Positions 8,685-16,868 of a stretch of DNA of 46,581 nucleotides are shown here, piece after piece. This DNA comes from Vibrio splendidus (GTDB lineage Bacteria > Pseudomonadota > Gammaproteobacteria > Enterobacterales > Vibrionaceae): the NCBI RefSeq assembly GCF_002873455.1, contig NZ_MCUN01000021.1:1-46581 (forward strand), given 5' to 3'. The first letter of the stretch is position 1; each line of letters begins with the position of its first letter. The position numbers were made by a program, and so were the translations under genes. A model generated the notes under the pieces. It had not been told where the DNA came from. It saw only the letters and a program-made list of their open reading frames with translations, and ran no database searches.

Positions 8685-9176
8685 TTACTCGTAGTCAGTC
8701 GCGTACGTATCTTCGTATGTGTGCGAGTAGAATTCGAACAAATTGCCAAACGGGTCTTCTAGGTAAACCATTTGTGCTTGTTTTAGTTCGTCTTCTGGAT
8801 GGTAACGCATGATGTCCATACGAACCTTACCGCCATACTCTTCTACACGCTTGATTGTTGAATGAAACTGTTCTTTTGGAAGCTGTAGACAGAAGTGGAA
8901 GATGCCTAGGCGAGAGAAATCAACTTCGTGACGCTCTTGGCGCTCTTTCATTTCGAATAGCTCTACACCGATACCATCGCTAGTTACTAGGTGAGCAATA
9001 TTGAAGCCTTTAAAGCCTTCACCAAATACCGCGATACACATACGACCGATTGCTGATTCGCGCTCTTCCATCACCTTAGTGTTGTTCATTACGATTCTTA
9101 GACCTAGCGCTTTCGTGTAAAACTCAACGGCTTTGTCCATGTCGCCAACCATGATGCCTACGTGATTCATTTTCAT
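8685..9176 (-). CDS. VOC-family (glyoxalase/dioxygenase-fold) protein
   Basis: Two beta-alpha-beta-beta-beta modules of the vicinal-oxygen-chelate fold: NHVGIMVGDMDKAVEFYTKALGL at the N-terminus and FHFCLQLP...YLEDPFGNLFEFYSHTYED in the second half. Probable metal ligands are the N-terminal His, a central His and the Glu of LFEFYS. The family includes glyoxalase I, epimerases and extradiol dioxygenases; the substrate here cannot be told. A TTG codon four codons upstream is in frame, but the ATG at 9176 has GGAG six bases before it and is the better start, giving 163 residues. The gene is monocistronic. Confidence 0.82.
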   Translation of the reverse strand: MKMNHVGIMVGDMDKAVEFYTKALGLRIVMNNTKVMEERESAIGRMCIAVFGEGFKGFNIAHLVTSDGIGVELFEMKERQERHEVDFSRLGIFHFCLQLPKEQFHSTIKRVEEYGGKVRMDIMRYHPEDELKQAQMVYLEDPFGNLFEFYSHTYEDTYATDYE

Positions 9177-9464
9177 AACTTGCTCCAAATTCGTTTTTAA
9201 TTCTGTGTGTTTCGAAGTCTAGCTTCGGTAGTTCGTTTCGATGAAGAGAGTATAGGGTGAGGTGATAATCAAATGAAATTATCATAATTTATATTAATGA
9301 TAATTTTTTGTTATTTAATGGCTCATATGAGATCCCAACTCACTTAAAGAAACACTGTCTACATAGATGTTCACACTAGACATAACTGCTCACGCTAATG
9401 GGGATAAGCCTAATATAGAGAACAACCTAAAGAGCATAGCTACCCAAATGGAGAGTTGCCCAGT

Positions 9465-9529
9465 TTGATAGCTTTTGTTGATAAGCTTTGTCGATAACTT
9501 CTGTTGATAGCTTTTATCGATAACCTTCT
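9465..9529. repeat. Five imperfect 13-bp direct repeats upstream of ahpC
   Basis: Units start at 9465, 9478, 9491, 9504 and 9517, each close to TTGATAGCTTTTG or TCGATAACTTCTG. They alternate between the two forms and end 10 bp before the OxyR-like site. The 13-bp period is not a whole helical turn. They may be a regulatory array or a decayed tandem duplication. Confidence 0.7.
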
Positions 9530-9539
9530 TCTTTCAAAG

Positions 9540-9576
9540 ATAGGATTTACCTATTGAATCTATAGAAATGTCCGAT
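9540..9576 (+). promoter_or_regulatory. OxyR binding site upstream of ahpC
   Basis: Two 15-bp blocks fit the OxyR consensus ATAG-N7-CTAT repeated with a 7-bp spacer. Block one (9540-9554) is ATAG...CTAT exactly. The spacer is 9555-9561. Block two (9562-9576) is ATAG...CGAT with one mismatch. The site ends 85 bp before ahpC, the classical OxyR target, so peroxide induction of ahpCF is expected. Confidence 0.75.
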
Positions 9577-9661
9577 TTCACTAATTTTCGGTGCGAATGC
9601 AATATAGCTCCATCGACGCGGGATAGCGTTAAACACTACAAATTAGAAAGAGAGTCGAATC

Positions 9662-10219
9662 ATGATCAACACAGAAATCAAACCATTCAACGCAACAGCA
9701 TTCAAAAACGGCGAATTCGTAGAAATCACAGAGCAAGACGTTAAAGGCAAGTGGGCTGTATTCTTTTTCTACCCAGCAGACTTCACGTTTGTATGTCCAA
9801 CTGAACTCGTTGACTTGCAAGACAAATACGCAGAGCTTCAATCTCGTGGCGTAGAAGTTTTCTCAGTATCAACTGACACTCACTTCTCTCACAAAGCATG
9901 GCACGATACTTCTGACAAAATCGGTACTATCGAATACTTCATGGTAGGCGACCAAACAGGCAACATCACAAACAACTTCAACGTTATGCGTGAAGGTCAA
10001 GGCCTTGCAGACCGTGCAACTTTCCTAATCGACCCTGAAGGCGTTATCCAAGCAATGGAAATTACAGCTGAAGGTATCGGCCGTGACGCTGAAGACTTAC
10101 TACGCAAGGTTAAAGCAGCACAATACGTAGCCGCTCACCCAGGTGAAGTTTGCCCAGCTAAATGGAAAGAAGGCGAAGAGACTCTAGCGCCATCTCTAGA
10201 CCTAGTAGGCAAGATTTAA
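9662..10219 (+). CDS. ahpC: Alkyl hydroperoxide reductase subunit C (peroxiredoxin)
   Basis: Typical 2-Cys peroxiredoxin of 185 residues that reduces hydrogen peroxide, organic peroxides and peroxynitrite in the cytoplasm, recycled by AhpF. The peroxidatic Cys45 lies in FTFVCPTEL and the resolving Cys164 in GEVCPAKW; downstream of it the C-terminal tail ends in LVGKI as in the enterobacterial AhpC. AGAAAGAGAG precedes the ATG. The codons are strongly biased (many AAC, GAC, CGT), as in highly expressed genes. It is the first gene of the ahpC-ahpF pair, preceded by an OxyR site and followed by a GC-rich hairpin that may let ahpC mRNA outlast the distal ahpF part. Confidence 0.97.
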   Translation: MINTEIKPFNATAFKNGEFVEITEQDVKGKWAVFFFYPADFTFVCPTELVDLQDKYAELQSRGVEVFSVSTDTHFSHKAWHDTSDKIGTIEYFMVGDQTGNITNNFNVMREGQGLADRATFLIDPEGVIQAMEITAEGIGRDAEDLLRKVKAAQYVAAHPGEVCPAKWKEGEETLAPSLDLVGKI

Positions 10220-10287
10220 TCTAAGCCTAGCTAAACAAGAATAGCCAAGAAAGAACAAATAAAGCAGAACAGTTAAACGGTTCTACA

Positions 10288-10327
10288 GGCGCGCTTCGGC
10301 CTCCCTCCTAAAGGGCAGTTGCGCGCC
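10288..10327 (+). promoter_or_regulatory. GC-rich intercistronic hairpin between ahpC and ahpF
   Basis: GGCGCGC (10288-10294) pairs with GCGCGCC (10321-10327), and the enclosed loop contains a smaller CCCT...AGGG stem. No T-run follows, so it is more likely a 3' stabiliser or partial attenuator than a full terminator. Confidence 0.6.
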
Positions 10328-10446
10328 ACCCTTTCAAGCCATCAACACCACAATATTTGCCGACTTGCGCCCCCTTTTTATTTTCCTTTTTCAGCAAGAA
10401 GGTATTGGTCAATACCAAGACACAGAATTTAAGAGCAGGCACGATT

Positions 10447-12039
10447 ATGTTAGATCAAGCAATGAAGCAGCAGCTAAAAGCATACCTAGAAAACCTAAAA
10501 ACCAATGTTCAGTTAGTGCTGAGCCTTGATAGCAGCGACACCGCGAACAAACTGCAAGATCTCGCGAATGATATCGCCTCTCTCACCGACAAAATTGAAG
10601 TGATTCGAGATGATAGCGCAAGCACTCGCCGCCCTATCATGCAGGTAGTGAACCAAGAGAAAGGCACAGCGATCGGTTTCGCTGGCTTGCCAATGGGTCA
10701 CGAGTTTACATCACTGGTACTGGCACTGCTTCATAGTGGTGGTCACCCAATCAAGCTTGAAGCTGACGTAATCGAGCAAATTAAAGAATTAGATCAAGAG
10801 CTTAATGTAGAGATCTTTATCTCGCTATCGTGCCAAAACTGTCCAGAAGTGGTTCAAGCATTCAACATGATGTCGGCGATTAACCCGCTTATTAAAACAA
10901 CCATGATTGATGGCGCAGCGTTCCAAGAAGAAGTGAAGTCTCGCGACATCATGGCAGTACCAAGCGTATTTATTAACGGTGAGTTGTTTGGTCAAGGCCG
11001 CATGTCACTGGCTGAAATCCTCAACAAAGTTGATTCAGGCGCTGCAGAAAAGAAAGCAGCTAACCTAAACGAACAAGCACCATTTGATGTATTGGTTGTC
11101 GGTGGTGGCCCTGCGGGTTCATCTGCGGCAATTTACGCTGCACGTAAAGGCATTCGCACCGGTGTGGTTGCTGACCGATTCGGTGGTCAAGTGATGGATA
11201 CCATGGCGATTGAGAACTTTATCTCAGTAAAAGCAACCACCGGTCCTAAGTTAGTCGCAAGCTTAGAAGAGCACGTAAAAGAGTACGGTGTTGAGGTCAT
11301 GACTGAGCAGCGCGCAGCAAACATCATTGCGGCAGAAGACACAAAAGACGGCTACATCCACGTTGAGCTAGAGAGTGGCGCAACATTGCGAGCTCGCACA
11401 GTCATCACAAGTACGGGTGCACGCTGGCGTGAAATGAACGTTCCGGGTGAGCAAGAGTACCGCAACAAAGGCGTCGCTTATTGCCCACACTGTGACGGCC
11501 CTTTATTCAAAGGAAAGAAAACAGCGGTTATCGGCGGTGGTAACTCAGGTATCGAAGCGGCGATTGACTTAGCGGGTATTGTTGAACATGTAACCGTACT
11601 TGAATTTGCAGATACGCTCCGTGCCGACCAAGTGCTTATCGACAAAGCGAACGCGACACCGAACATCGAAATCATCAAGATGGCACAAACAACACGAGTA
11701 ATTGGCGATGGCAACCGAGTAACGGCTTTAGAATACAAAGATCGTAACACCGATGAACTGAAGCAAATCGACATTGCCGGCATCTTTGTTCAAATTGGCC
11801 TGATGCCAAACAGTGAATGGTTGAAGGGTTCCAAAGTTGAGCTTTCACCACGCGGTGAGATTGAGATTAACGCTCATGGCGCAACATCGATGAAAGGTGT
11901 ATTCGCAGCGGGTGACGTAACAACCGTGCCTTACAAACAGATCATCATTGCGATGGGTGAAGGTGCGAAAGCAAGTTTAGGTGCATTTGACCACTTAATC
12001 CGTAATTCAGCTCCGGTTAAAGAAACTGAAACCGCTTAA
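10447..12039 (+). CDS. ahpF: Alkyl hydroperoxide reductase subunit F
   Basis: Flavoprotein that passes electrons from NADH to AhpC. From the chosen start ([17 protein letters not shown], matching known AhpF N-termini) the protein has 530 residues. An in-frame ATG at 10357 would add 30 non-conserved residues and is rejected. Order of domains: N-terminal tandem thioredoxin fold with the redox pair SCQNC near residue 130; FAD-binding [15 protein letters not shown] near 215; thioredoxin-reductase disulfide YCPHCDG near 345; NADH-binding [15 protein letters not shown]; and C-terminal [13 protein letters not shown]. It lies 227 bp after ahpC on the same strand, separated by a GC-rich hairpin, and should be co-induced by OxyR. 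Confidence 0.97.
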   Translation: MLDQAMKQQLKAYLENLKTNVQLVLSLDSSDTANKLQDLANDIASLTDKIEVIRDDSASTRRPIMQVVNQEKGTAIGFAGLPMGHEFTSLVLALLHSGGHPIKLEADVIEQIKELDQELNVEIFISLSCQNCPEVVQAFNMMSAINPLIKTTMIDGAAFQEEVKSRDIMAVPSVFINGELFGQGRMSLAEILNKVDSGAAEKKAANLNEQAPFDVLVVGGGPAGSSAAIYAARKGIRTGVVADRFGGQVMDTMAIENFISVKATTGPKLVASLEEHVKEYGVEVMTEQRAANIIAAEDTKDGYIHVELESGATLRARTVITSTGARWREMNVPGEQEYRNKGVAYCPHCDGPLFKGKKTAVIGGGNSGIEAAIDLAGIVEHVTVLEFADTLRADQVLIDKANATPNIEIIKMAQTTRVIGDGNRVTALEYKDRNTDELKQIDIAGIFVQIGLMPNSEWLKGSKVELSPRGEIEINAHGATSMKGVFAAGDVTTVPYKQIIIAMGEGAKASLGAFDHLIRNSAPVKETETA

Positions 12040-12047
12040 TCTTTAAC

Positions 12048-12089
12048 CTTAAAACTTAAAACTTAAAACTTAAAACTTAAAACTTAAAA
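12048..12089. repeat. 7-bp tandem repeat (CTTAAAA) x6
   Basis: Six exact copies of CTTAAAA start 9 bp after the ahpF stop and run directly into a palindromic terminator-like stem. Confidence 0.92.
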
Positions 12090-12113
12090 AGCTTTTAGGC
12101 TTAAAAGCTTTTT
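12086..12113 (+). terminator. Palindromic hairpin after ahpF
   Basis: AAAAAGCTTTTA (12086-12097) pairs perfectly with TAAAAGCTTTTT (12102-12113) around a 4-nt loop. The stem is AT-rich with a terminal T-run, and works in either direction. Confidence 0.65.
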
Positions 12114-12180
12114 AACCCAAGTTCCTTAAATATTTGTTGGCTTGATACTTTATTGCTAACGACTTAGTCGGCATTTAGAC

Positions 12181-12212
12181 ACCACTCCTATGGATTTAGG
12201 AGTGGTTTTTTT
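12181..12212 (+). terminator. Rho-independent terminator of the ahpC-ahpF operon
   Basis: ACCACTCCTA (12181-12190) pairs with TAGGAGTGGT (12197-12206), followed by seven T residues. It lies between ahpF and the convergent LysE-family gene. Confidence 0.85.
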
Positions 12213-12227
12213 ATTTGTAGAGACTCT

Positions 12228-12827
12228 TTATGCAGGTTGATAAAGCATAAAGGCAACCACCATCGCCAAGCTTCCGCCCAAGCAACGGTTCACAACCATC
12301 ATCTGCTTTGGTGATTGCAGTAGCTTTTTAAGCATAGTGCCGCAATACGCCCACACCAACATGCACGGTACGCCCGTGATCACCATACCAGCAATAATGG
12401 TCACCACTTGAATTAGGTAGTCTGCATTCGGGGTAATGAATTGCGAGAACACGGTTAATGATGCAATCCAACCTTTAGGATTCAACACCTGCACCAATAC
12501 GCCAGACATAAAGCCCGAGCGGTTGTCGGTCGTGCTTTCTTCGATTTGCATGTTGGCAATCGACCACGCCATAAACAACAAGTAAGCTGCGCCTGCGTAT
12601 TTCAAAATACTGTAAAGATCTGGGTAAAGGGTAAATAAGCTCACCAAACCGACACTAGAACCCGCCAGTACGATGATGATGCCAAAAGCGTTTCCAGATA
12701 TAAAAGGTAAAGTCGCGGCAAACCCATAACGACTTGAAATCCCAAGTAATGCAATATTGCCTGCCCCAGGTGTAATTGCGATCGAGATTGAAAACAGCAA
12801 AAACGCCAGCATTAACTGAGAGCTCAT
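12228..12827 (-). CDS. LysE/RhtB-family amino acid exporter
   Basis: A 199-residue membrane protein with about six hydrophobic helices and the family signature ITPGAGNIALLG near residues 18-29. Members export amino acids such as lysine, homoserine or threonine. The central LNPKGWIASLTVFSQF matches the conserved Pro-Lys region after helix three. It is transcribed divergently from an Lrp/AsnC regulator 120 bp away, a common arrangement in which the regulator senses the exported amino acid. The substrate is not predictable from sequence alone. The ribosome binding site GGAG or GAGG precedes the ATG. Confidence 0.85.
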   Translation of the reverse strand: MSSQLMLAFLLFSISIAITPGAGNIALLGISSRYGFAATLPFISGNAFGIIIVLAGSSVGLVSLFTLYPDLYSILKYAGAAYLLFMAWSIANMQIEESTTDNRSGFMSGVLVQVLNPKGWIASLTVFSQFITPNADYLIQVVTIIAGMVITGVPCMLVWAYCGTMLKKLLQSPKQMMVVNRCLGGSLAMVVAFMLYQPA

Positions 12828-12947
12828 TTCCTCTCACTCCTAATAAGTAAATTATTGAAGCGAAGAGTTTACAGATTCGACTAGGAATTAAATTGCTATA
12901 TAGGCTAATATTAATCCAAATTTGAGCAAGACTTTTCTAAAATAGCC

Positions 12948-13433
12948 ATGAAACAGAAAGAATCCACCAAAGAAGTGTTAGATGACACAGATATCGCCAT
13001 CTTAGAACATATCCAACAAGACGGACGCATGAGCAACAGTAAGCTCGCTGAAAAGGTCAACCTTAGCGAAACCCCATGTTGGCGTCGTTGGAAACGTATG
13101 GAAGAGACCGGGTATATTGATGGATATGCCGCCCTGCTAAACCGTAAAAAGCTCGGTTTTCATGTCGCTGGCTTTACCCTTGTGACCCTGGGAAATCATG
13201 AAGTCGAAAACACAGAACCTTTTGAAGAGTTTGTTGCGGTGACCGATTGGATTCCGATGTGCCATTGTATTGCAGGTGGTGCTGATTACATGATCCAAGT
13301 GTTGGCTAAAGATTTGGAAGAGTACTTTGAGCGTATTAGCTCAATCAGGCGAGTAAAAGGCGTGAGTGCAATTCAATCGAATATCTCTGTGAAAGAATTG
13401 AAAAACAGCTATCAGCTTCCTCTTGGGGAGTAA
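12948..13433 (+). CDS. Lrp/AsnC-family transcriptional regulator
   Basis: A 161-residue DNA-binding regulator with an N-terminal winged helix-turn-helix (DDTDIAILEHIQQDGRMSNSK, then LAEKVNLSETPCWRRWKRM; about residues 12-55). A C-terminal RAM ligand-binding domain covers about 70-150 (CHCIAGGADYMIQVLAKD). Proteins of this class form octamers and respond to amino acids. Its gene is divergent from the LysE exporter and convergent with the L-serine dehydratase gene, so control of amino acid export or serine breakdown is the natural guess. It is not Lrp itself, as the sequence is diverged from the nearly invariant Vibrio Lrp. Confidence 0.88.
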   Translation: MKQKESTKEVLDDTDIAILEHIQQDGRMSNSKLAEKVNLSETPCWRRWKRMEETGYIDGYAALLNRKKLGFHVAGFTLVTLGNHEVENTEPFEEFVAVTDWIPMCHCIAGGADYMIQVLAKDLEEYFERISSIRRVKGVSAIQSNISVKELKNSYQLPLGE

Positions 13434-13487
13434 TCTTACTTTTGCTTGATAAGCACTCGTCGTCTTTCTCCAGAAAAATGAGATTTA

Positions 13488-13534
13488 AAAGCCCAGTCAT
13501 CATAGAGTTCTGAACTCTAGTGATGCTGGGCTTT
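13488..13534. terminator. Long-stem bidirectional terminator
   Basis: AAAGCCCAG (13488-13496) pairs with CTGGGCTTT (13526-13534). The interior continues pairing (CATCA with TGATG, AGAGTT with AACTCT), so nearly the whole 47 bp is one hairpin. It serves the convergent Lrp and serine dehydratase genes. Confidence 0.85.
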
Positions 13535-13564
13535 AATATTGAGCCGAATTAATCTGCTAAATGA

Positions 13565-14935
13565 CTACTCACACGGCGCAGCAAGATGAATCAGAGCTAA
13601 GCCGCCAAGTGAGGTTTCTCGGTATTTCTTATTCATGTCCTTACCCGTTTGATACATAGTCGCGATAACCTTATCCAATGAGATCAAACTCTTGCTGTTG
13701 CGTTTGAGTGCCATACGCGATGCATTAATCGCTTTCATCGCGCCCATTGCGTTTCGTTCTATGCATGGCACTTGCACCAAGCCGCCTATCGGGTCACACG
13801 TCATGCCCAAAGAGTGCTCCATCGCGATTTCTGCCGCAATACAGATTTGTTCATTACTGCCACCGCGCAACGCCGTTAATCCTGCTGCCGCCATAGAGGA
13901 CGACACGCCCACTTCACCTTGGCACCCTACTTCTGCACCAGAAATTGAGGCATTGGTTTTGTATAAAATGCCTATCGCACCTGATACTGCCAAGAAATCT
14001 TTTAGCTGTTTGGTATCGAGCTCTTTAATGAAGCGATGGTAATACATCAATACGGCAGGAATTACGCCTGCAGCACCATTAGTGGGTGACGTTACGACTT
14101 GGCCGCCAGCTGCATTTTCTTCACTTACCGCAAATGCAAACAAGTTTATCCAATCCATGATTTCCATCGGGTCATTTTCAACGGCCGCATTAGCTTCAAG
14201 CTTCTTCAACAAGTTTGGAGCACGACGCGTGACGTTCAAACCGCCATCAAGGATACCTTCTGTTTCAAAGCCGCGTTCCATGCAACGAGTCATTACTCGC
14301 CAAATTTGATCGGCCTTTTCTGAAATAACATCATCGCCTTGGAAAGCCGCTTCATTTTTCAGAATCATACCACCCAAGCTCATGCCGCTTTCTTCTGCTT
14401 TTCGCAGCATTTCATCGGCATTTTTGAATGGGAAAGTGACGTCGACCGATTGGGTTTTGGTGCCATTCTGCAGTTCATCAGCGGTCGCAATAAAACCACC
14501 ACCAATCGAATAATAGGTTTCATCAACAATCACATTACCGCTTTGGTCAAACGCGGTAATCATCATACCGTTTTCATGCAAAGGCAGATTGTCTTCATGA
14601 AATAGCATGTCAGTTTGGTAATTAAAGCCAATGGTGTGGCTACCACTCAACTGCATTTCACCACTATCGATAGCAAGGCGCATCGCTTCATTAGCGCTCG
14701 TGATTTTAATGGTGTCTGGCTTATTGCCAAGCAAACCTAGAATGGTAGCTCTGTCAGTGTGGTGCCCTATCCCGGTTAACGATAACGAGCCATATAAATC
14801 AACTTGAACACGAACGACTTCTGCGATTCTATCGGCGATTAATTGTGTGAAATGGAAACCCGCAATCATTGGGCCGTTGGTGTGCGAGCTTGACGGGCCA
14901 ACACCAATTTTATAGATATCAAAAATGGACAGCAT
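13565..14935 (-). CDS. sdaA: L-serine ammonia-lyase (serine dehydratase)
   Basis: Single-chain iron-sulfur L-serine deaminase of 456 residues that turns L-serine into pyruvate and ammonia. The N-terminal domain begins MLSIFDIYKIGVGPSSSHTN, the signature of this class. The alpha domain holds the cluster Cys region SGAEVGCQGEVGVSSSMAAAG, followed by HSLGMTCDPIGGLVQVPCIE, with a third Cys near the C-terminus (LAAPCE). Length equals E. coli SdaA/SdaB; sdaA versus sdaB cannot be separated here. It lies 43 bp downstream of a sodium symporter gene on the same strand, so the pair probably imports and deaminates serine. Confidence in the enzyme is high. Confidence 0.95.
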   Translation of the reverse strand: MLSIFDIYKIGVGPSSSHTNGPMIAGFHFTQLIADRIAEVVRVQVDLYGSLSLTGIGHHTDRATILGLLGNKPDTIKITSANEAMRLAIDSGEMQLSGSHTIGFNYQTDMLFHEDNLPLHENGMMITAFDQSGNVIVDETYYSIGGGFIATADELQNGTKTQSVDVTFPFKNADEMLRKAEESGMSLGGMILKNEAAFQGDDVISEKADQIWRVMTRCMERGFETEGILDGGLNVTRRAPNLLKKLEANAAVENDPMEIMDWINLFAFAVSEENAAGGQVVTSPTNGAAGVIPAVLMYYHRFIKELDTKQLKDFLAVSGAIGILYKTNASISGAEVGCQGEVGVSSSMAAAGLTALRGGSNEQICIAAEIAMEHSLGMTCDPIGGLVQVPCIERNAMGAMKAINASRMALKRNSKSLISLDKVIATMYQTGKDMNKKYRETSLGGLALIHLAAPCE

Positions 14936-14978
14936 AGATTTACCTGTTAAAAATTAGCCAGTTGAGAAAATTTACTCA

Positions 14979-16520
14979 TTAAGAAAGAGCGGCATAAAGC
15001 CAATCAGGGATAACAGTACAAGCTGCAATCGTCACAACAGCAAATACCAACAAGCCGTAATGACTCGCGGTAGGCTTAGCGAACAAATGCTTTTGCTTGG
15101 CAATAAATTCGTTTTGTTGCTCGGTAACTTCTCCCCAGAAACGACTGACGACAACACCTAGCACTAAGAAAACCACAGTGCCGATTAAGGCGAACCAAGG
15201 CCAAGAGATACCACAGTATTTTGCAATGAACACCACAACCACACTACCGATACTGCCCGCAATTACGCCGCTCTCGTTAGCTCGTTTAAAGAACAAACCC
15301 AGGATGAAAGAACCAAGGCGAATACCAACAAAAATGGAAGTCAGGCTAGCGATAGTCTTGAGCACTGATTCATTGGAAACGGCCAATAAAGCAGGCACAA
15401 CAACCGAAGCTGCTGCAACTAAACTCATTTTTCTTGCTACGGATTCATAATGTGCATCGGATGCTTTTTGGCGGAAAAAACGTTTATAGAAATCGAAAGT
15501 CGCGACCGTTGCCATTGAGTTATAGGTTGAATCCAAGGTCGACATTGCCGCTGCAGAAAGAGCGGAAATCACCAACCCAACAATAATTGGGTTGGTATGA
15601 TTAAACACAAAATCGAGAATCACTTCGTTACTATTTTCAAAACTCTGGTCTTGATAAAAGACACTCAACAGCACGCCCATCACGGCAAAAAACAAATAAA
15701 TAAAGAACGCACCGTAACCACAAAGCAACATCGATTTCTGTGCTGTTTTAACACACTTAGTTGCTAATGTTCGCTGAATAATCAGTTGGTTAGTACCATA
15801 CACACTCAAGTGTAAGAAACTCACGGCGACTACGCCGGCCCATAGTGTGGTATCCACACCCAAATCGAAGTCTAGGTTGATGATATTGAGATGCTCTGGC
15901 GACAACACTTCACCCGCATCAATTTTCATCAACAATAATCCAAAAATGGCAATGCTGCCGATAATCAACACCGCCGACTGCAACATGTCTGTCCATATCA
16001 CCGTCGAGATCCCACCAGCATAGGTATACACCGCGGTAAATAAACTGATGTAGATGATCGCCTCGGCTATACCAATTGGCAGCACTTGCACCAAGATTAA
16101 TGCAACCGCATACAAGATCACCCCAGCCGAAATACACTGAACCACAATGAACACGATGGAATTGATCGTGCGAGCAACAACGCCAAAGCGGTGCTCTAGG
16201 TATTCATATATTGAAGTCAGGCCAAGTTTGTAAAACACCGGAACGAAAAAAACCACAGTGAAAAAGATCACGACTGGGTAGTTGAGGTGAACGCTCATCG
16301 CCTCCATACCCGAACTGTAAACCCAGCCCGGCATGCCAACGAAGGTCATCGCACTGATATAAGTTGCAAGAATCGACACACCTGCGGTGAACCAACCAAA
16401 TTGTTTACCACCCGTTGAGAAGTCGCCACCAACGCTATAACGCTTATTTACTAAGTAACTGATAAATAGTGTGGTTAGTACATATAAAGCAATAACCAAA
16501 AAACTTGAGTACGTAACCAT
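14979..16520 (-). CDS. Sodium:solute symporter (SSS family)
   Basis: A 513-residue membrane protein with about 13 hydrophobic segments of the SSS fold. Recognisable parts are the N-terminal FSTGGKQFGWFTAGVSILAT and the sodium-site region ALSAAAMSTLDSTYNSMAT (near residue 320). Family members carry sugars, amino acids, carboxylates or sialic acid. Because the next gene, 43 bp away on the same strand, encodes L-serine dehydratase, serine or a serine-yielding compound is a reasonable substrate (inference). A CRP-like site lies about 90 bp upstream of the start, which would link expression to carbon supply. Confidence 0.88.
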   Translation of the reverse strand: MVTYSSFLVIALYVLTTLFISYLVNKRYSVGGDFSTGGKQFGWFTAGVSILATYISAMTFVGMPGWVYSSGMEAMSVHLNYPVVIFFTVVFFVPVFYKLGLTSIYEYLEHRFGVVARTINSIVFIVVQCISAGVILYAVALILVQVLPIGIAEAIIYISLFTAVYTYAGGISTVIWTDMLQSAVLIIGSIAIFGLLLMKIDAGEVLSPEHLNIINLDFDLGVDTTLWAGVVAVSFLHLSVYGTNQLIIQRTLATKCVKTAQKSMLLCGYGAFFIYLFFAVMGVLLSVFYQDQSFENSNEVILDFVFNHTNPIIVGLVISALSAAAMSTLDSTYNSMATVATFDFYKRFFRQKASDAHYESVARKMSLVAAASVVVPALLAVSNESVLKTIASLTSIFVGIRLGSFILGLFFKRANESGVIAGSIGSVVVVFIAKYCGISWPWFALIGTVVFLVLGVVVSRFWGEVTEQQNEFIAKQKHLFAKPTASHYGLLVFAVVTIAACTVIPDWLYAALS

Positions 16521-16608
16521 TTCTAGATTCCGTTTATTATATTTCGCAATTCATTCGCCGCCAATAGTACTCAAAAATGGATATTTTCCCTTAAAAACCC
16601 ACAATAAG

Positions 16609-16624
16609 TGTGATTATTGTCACT
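16609..16624. promoter_or_regulatory. CRP (cAMP receptor protein) site
   Basis: TGTGA-TTATTG-TCACT matches the consensus TGTGA-N6-TCACA with a single mismatch. It lies 89 bp upstream of the symporter start and 245 bp upstream of the MFS start. Confidence 0.65.
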
Positions 16625-16710
16625 AAGATAGATGATTAAACGCTCTAAACACGTGAAAACACCGAAAATCACGATCTAATGAGATCAAGATCACTAAAAT
16701 ACACAAAACG

Positions 16711-16723
16711 GGTACGCACTCAT
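16711..16723 (+). promoter_or_regulatory. Candidate operator for the local LacI regulator (MFS promoter)
   Basis: GGTACGCACTCAT. The reverse complement of 20855-20867, just upstream of lacI, reads GGTACGTACTCAT, identical but for one base. A shared near-13-mer before both the first structural gene and the regulator gene is what an autoregulated LacI-type operator would look like. Confidence 0.45.
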
Positions 16724-16868
16724 TTTAAAATTGACTTTGATCACGGATCTAATAACCACAAAAATTCTATTATCTATCCCGAAATGAAGATGGTGTGGTG
16801 AAGTTCAATAACCACTACACAATAATCAAAACTAAAAACACCCTATAAAAAATAAAGGTTTATCGGTC

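Larger units (their letters stand above)
9177..9661. other. ahpC upstream region
   Basis: A 485-bp spacer between the divergent VOC gene and ahpC. It holds five imperfect 13-bp direct repeats (9465-9529) and an OxyR-type site (9540-9576), both described separately. The part before 9460 shows no gene. Confidence 0.6.
16521..16868. other. Divergent regulatory region between symporter and MFS genes
   Basis: A 348-bp intergenic region with a CRP-like site (16609-16624), a 13-bp candidate LacI operator (16711-16723), and two near-identical CACGATCTAAT / CACGGATCTAAT elements about 75 bp apart. No gene is seen. Confidence 0.55.

Noticed and set aside
10357..10446. N-terminal extension of AhpF
   Set aside because: The ATG at 10357 adds 30 residues unlike any AhpF; the ATG at 10447 gives the family's normal N-terminus.
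13692..14323. Antisense ORFs inside the serine dehydratase gene
   Set aside because: They are frame shadows of a well-conserved enzyme gene on the other strand.
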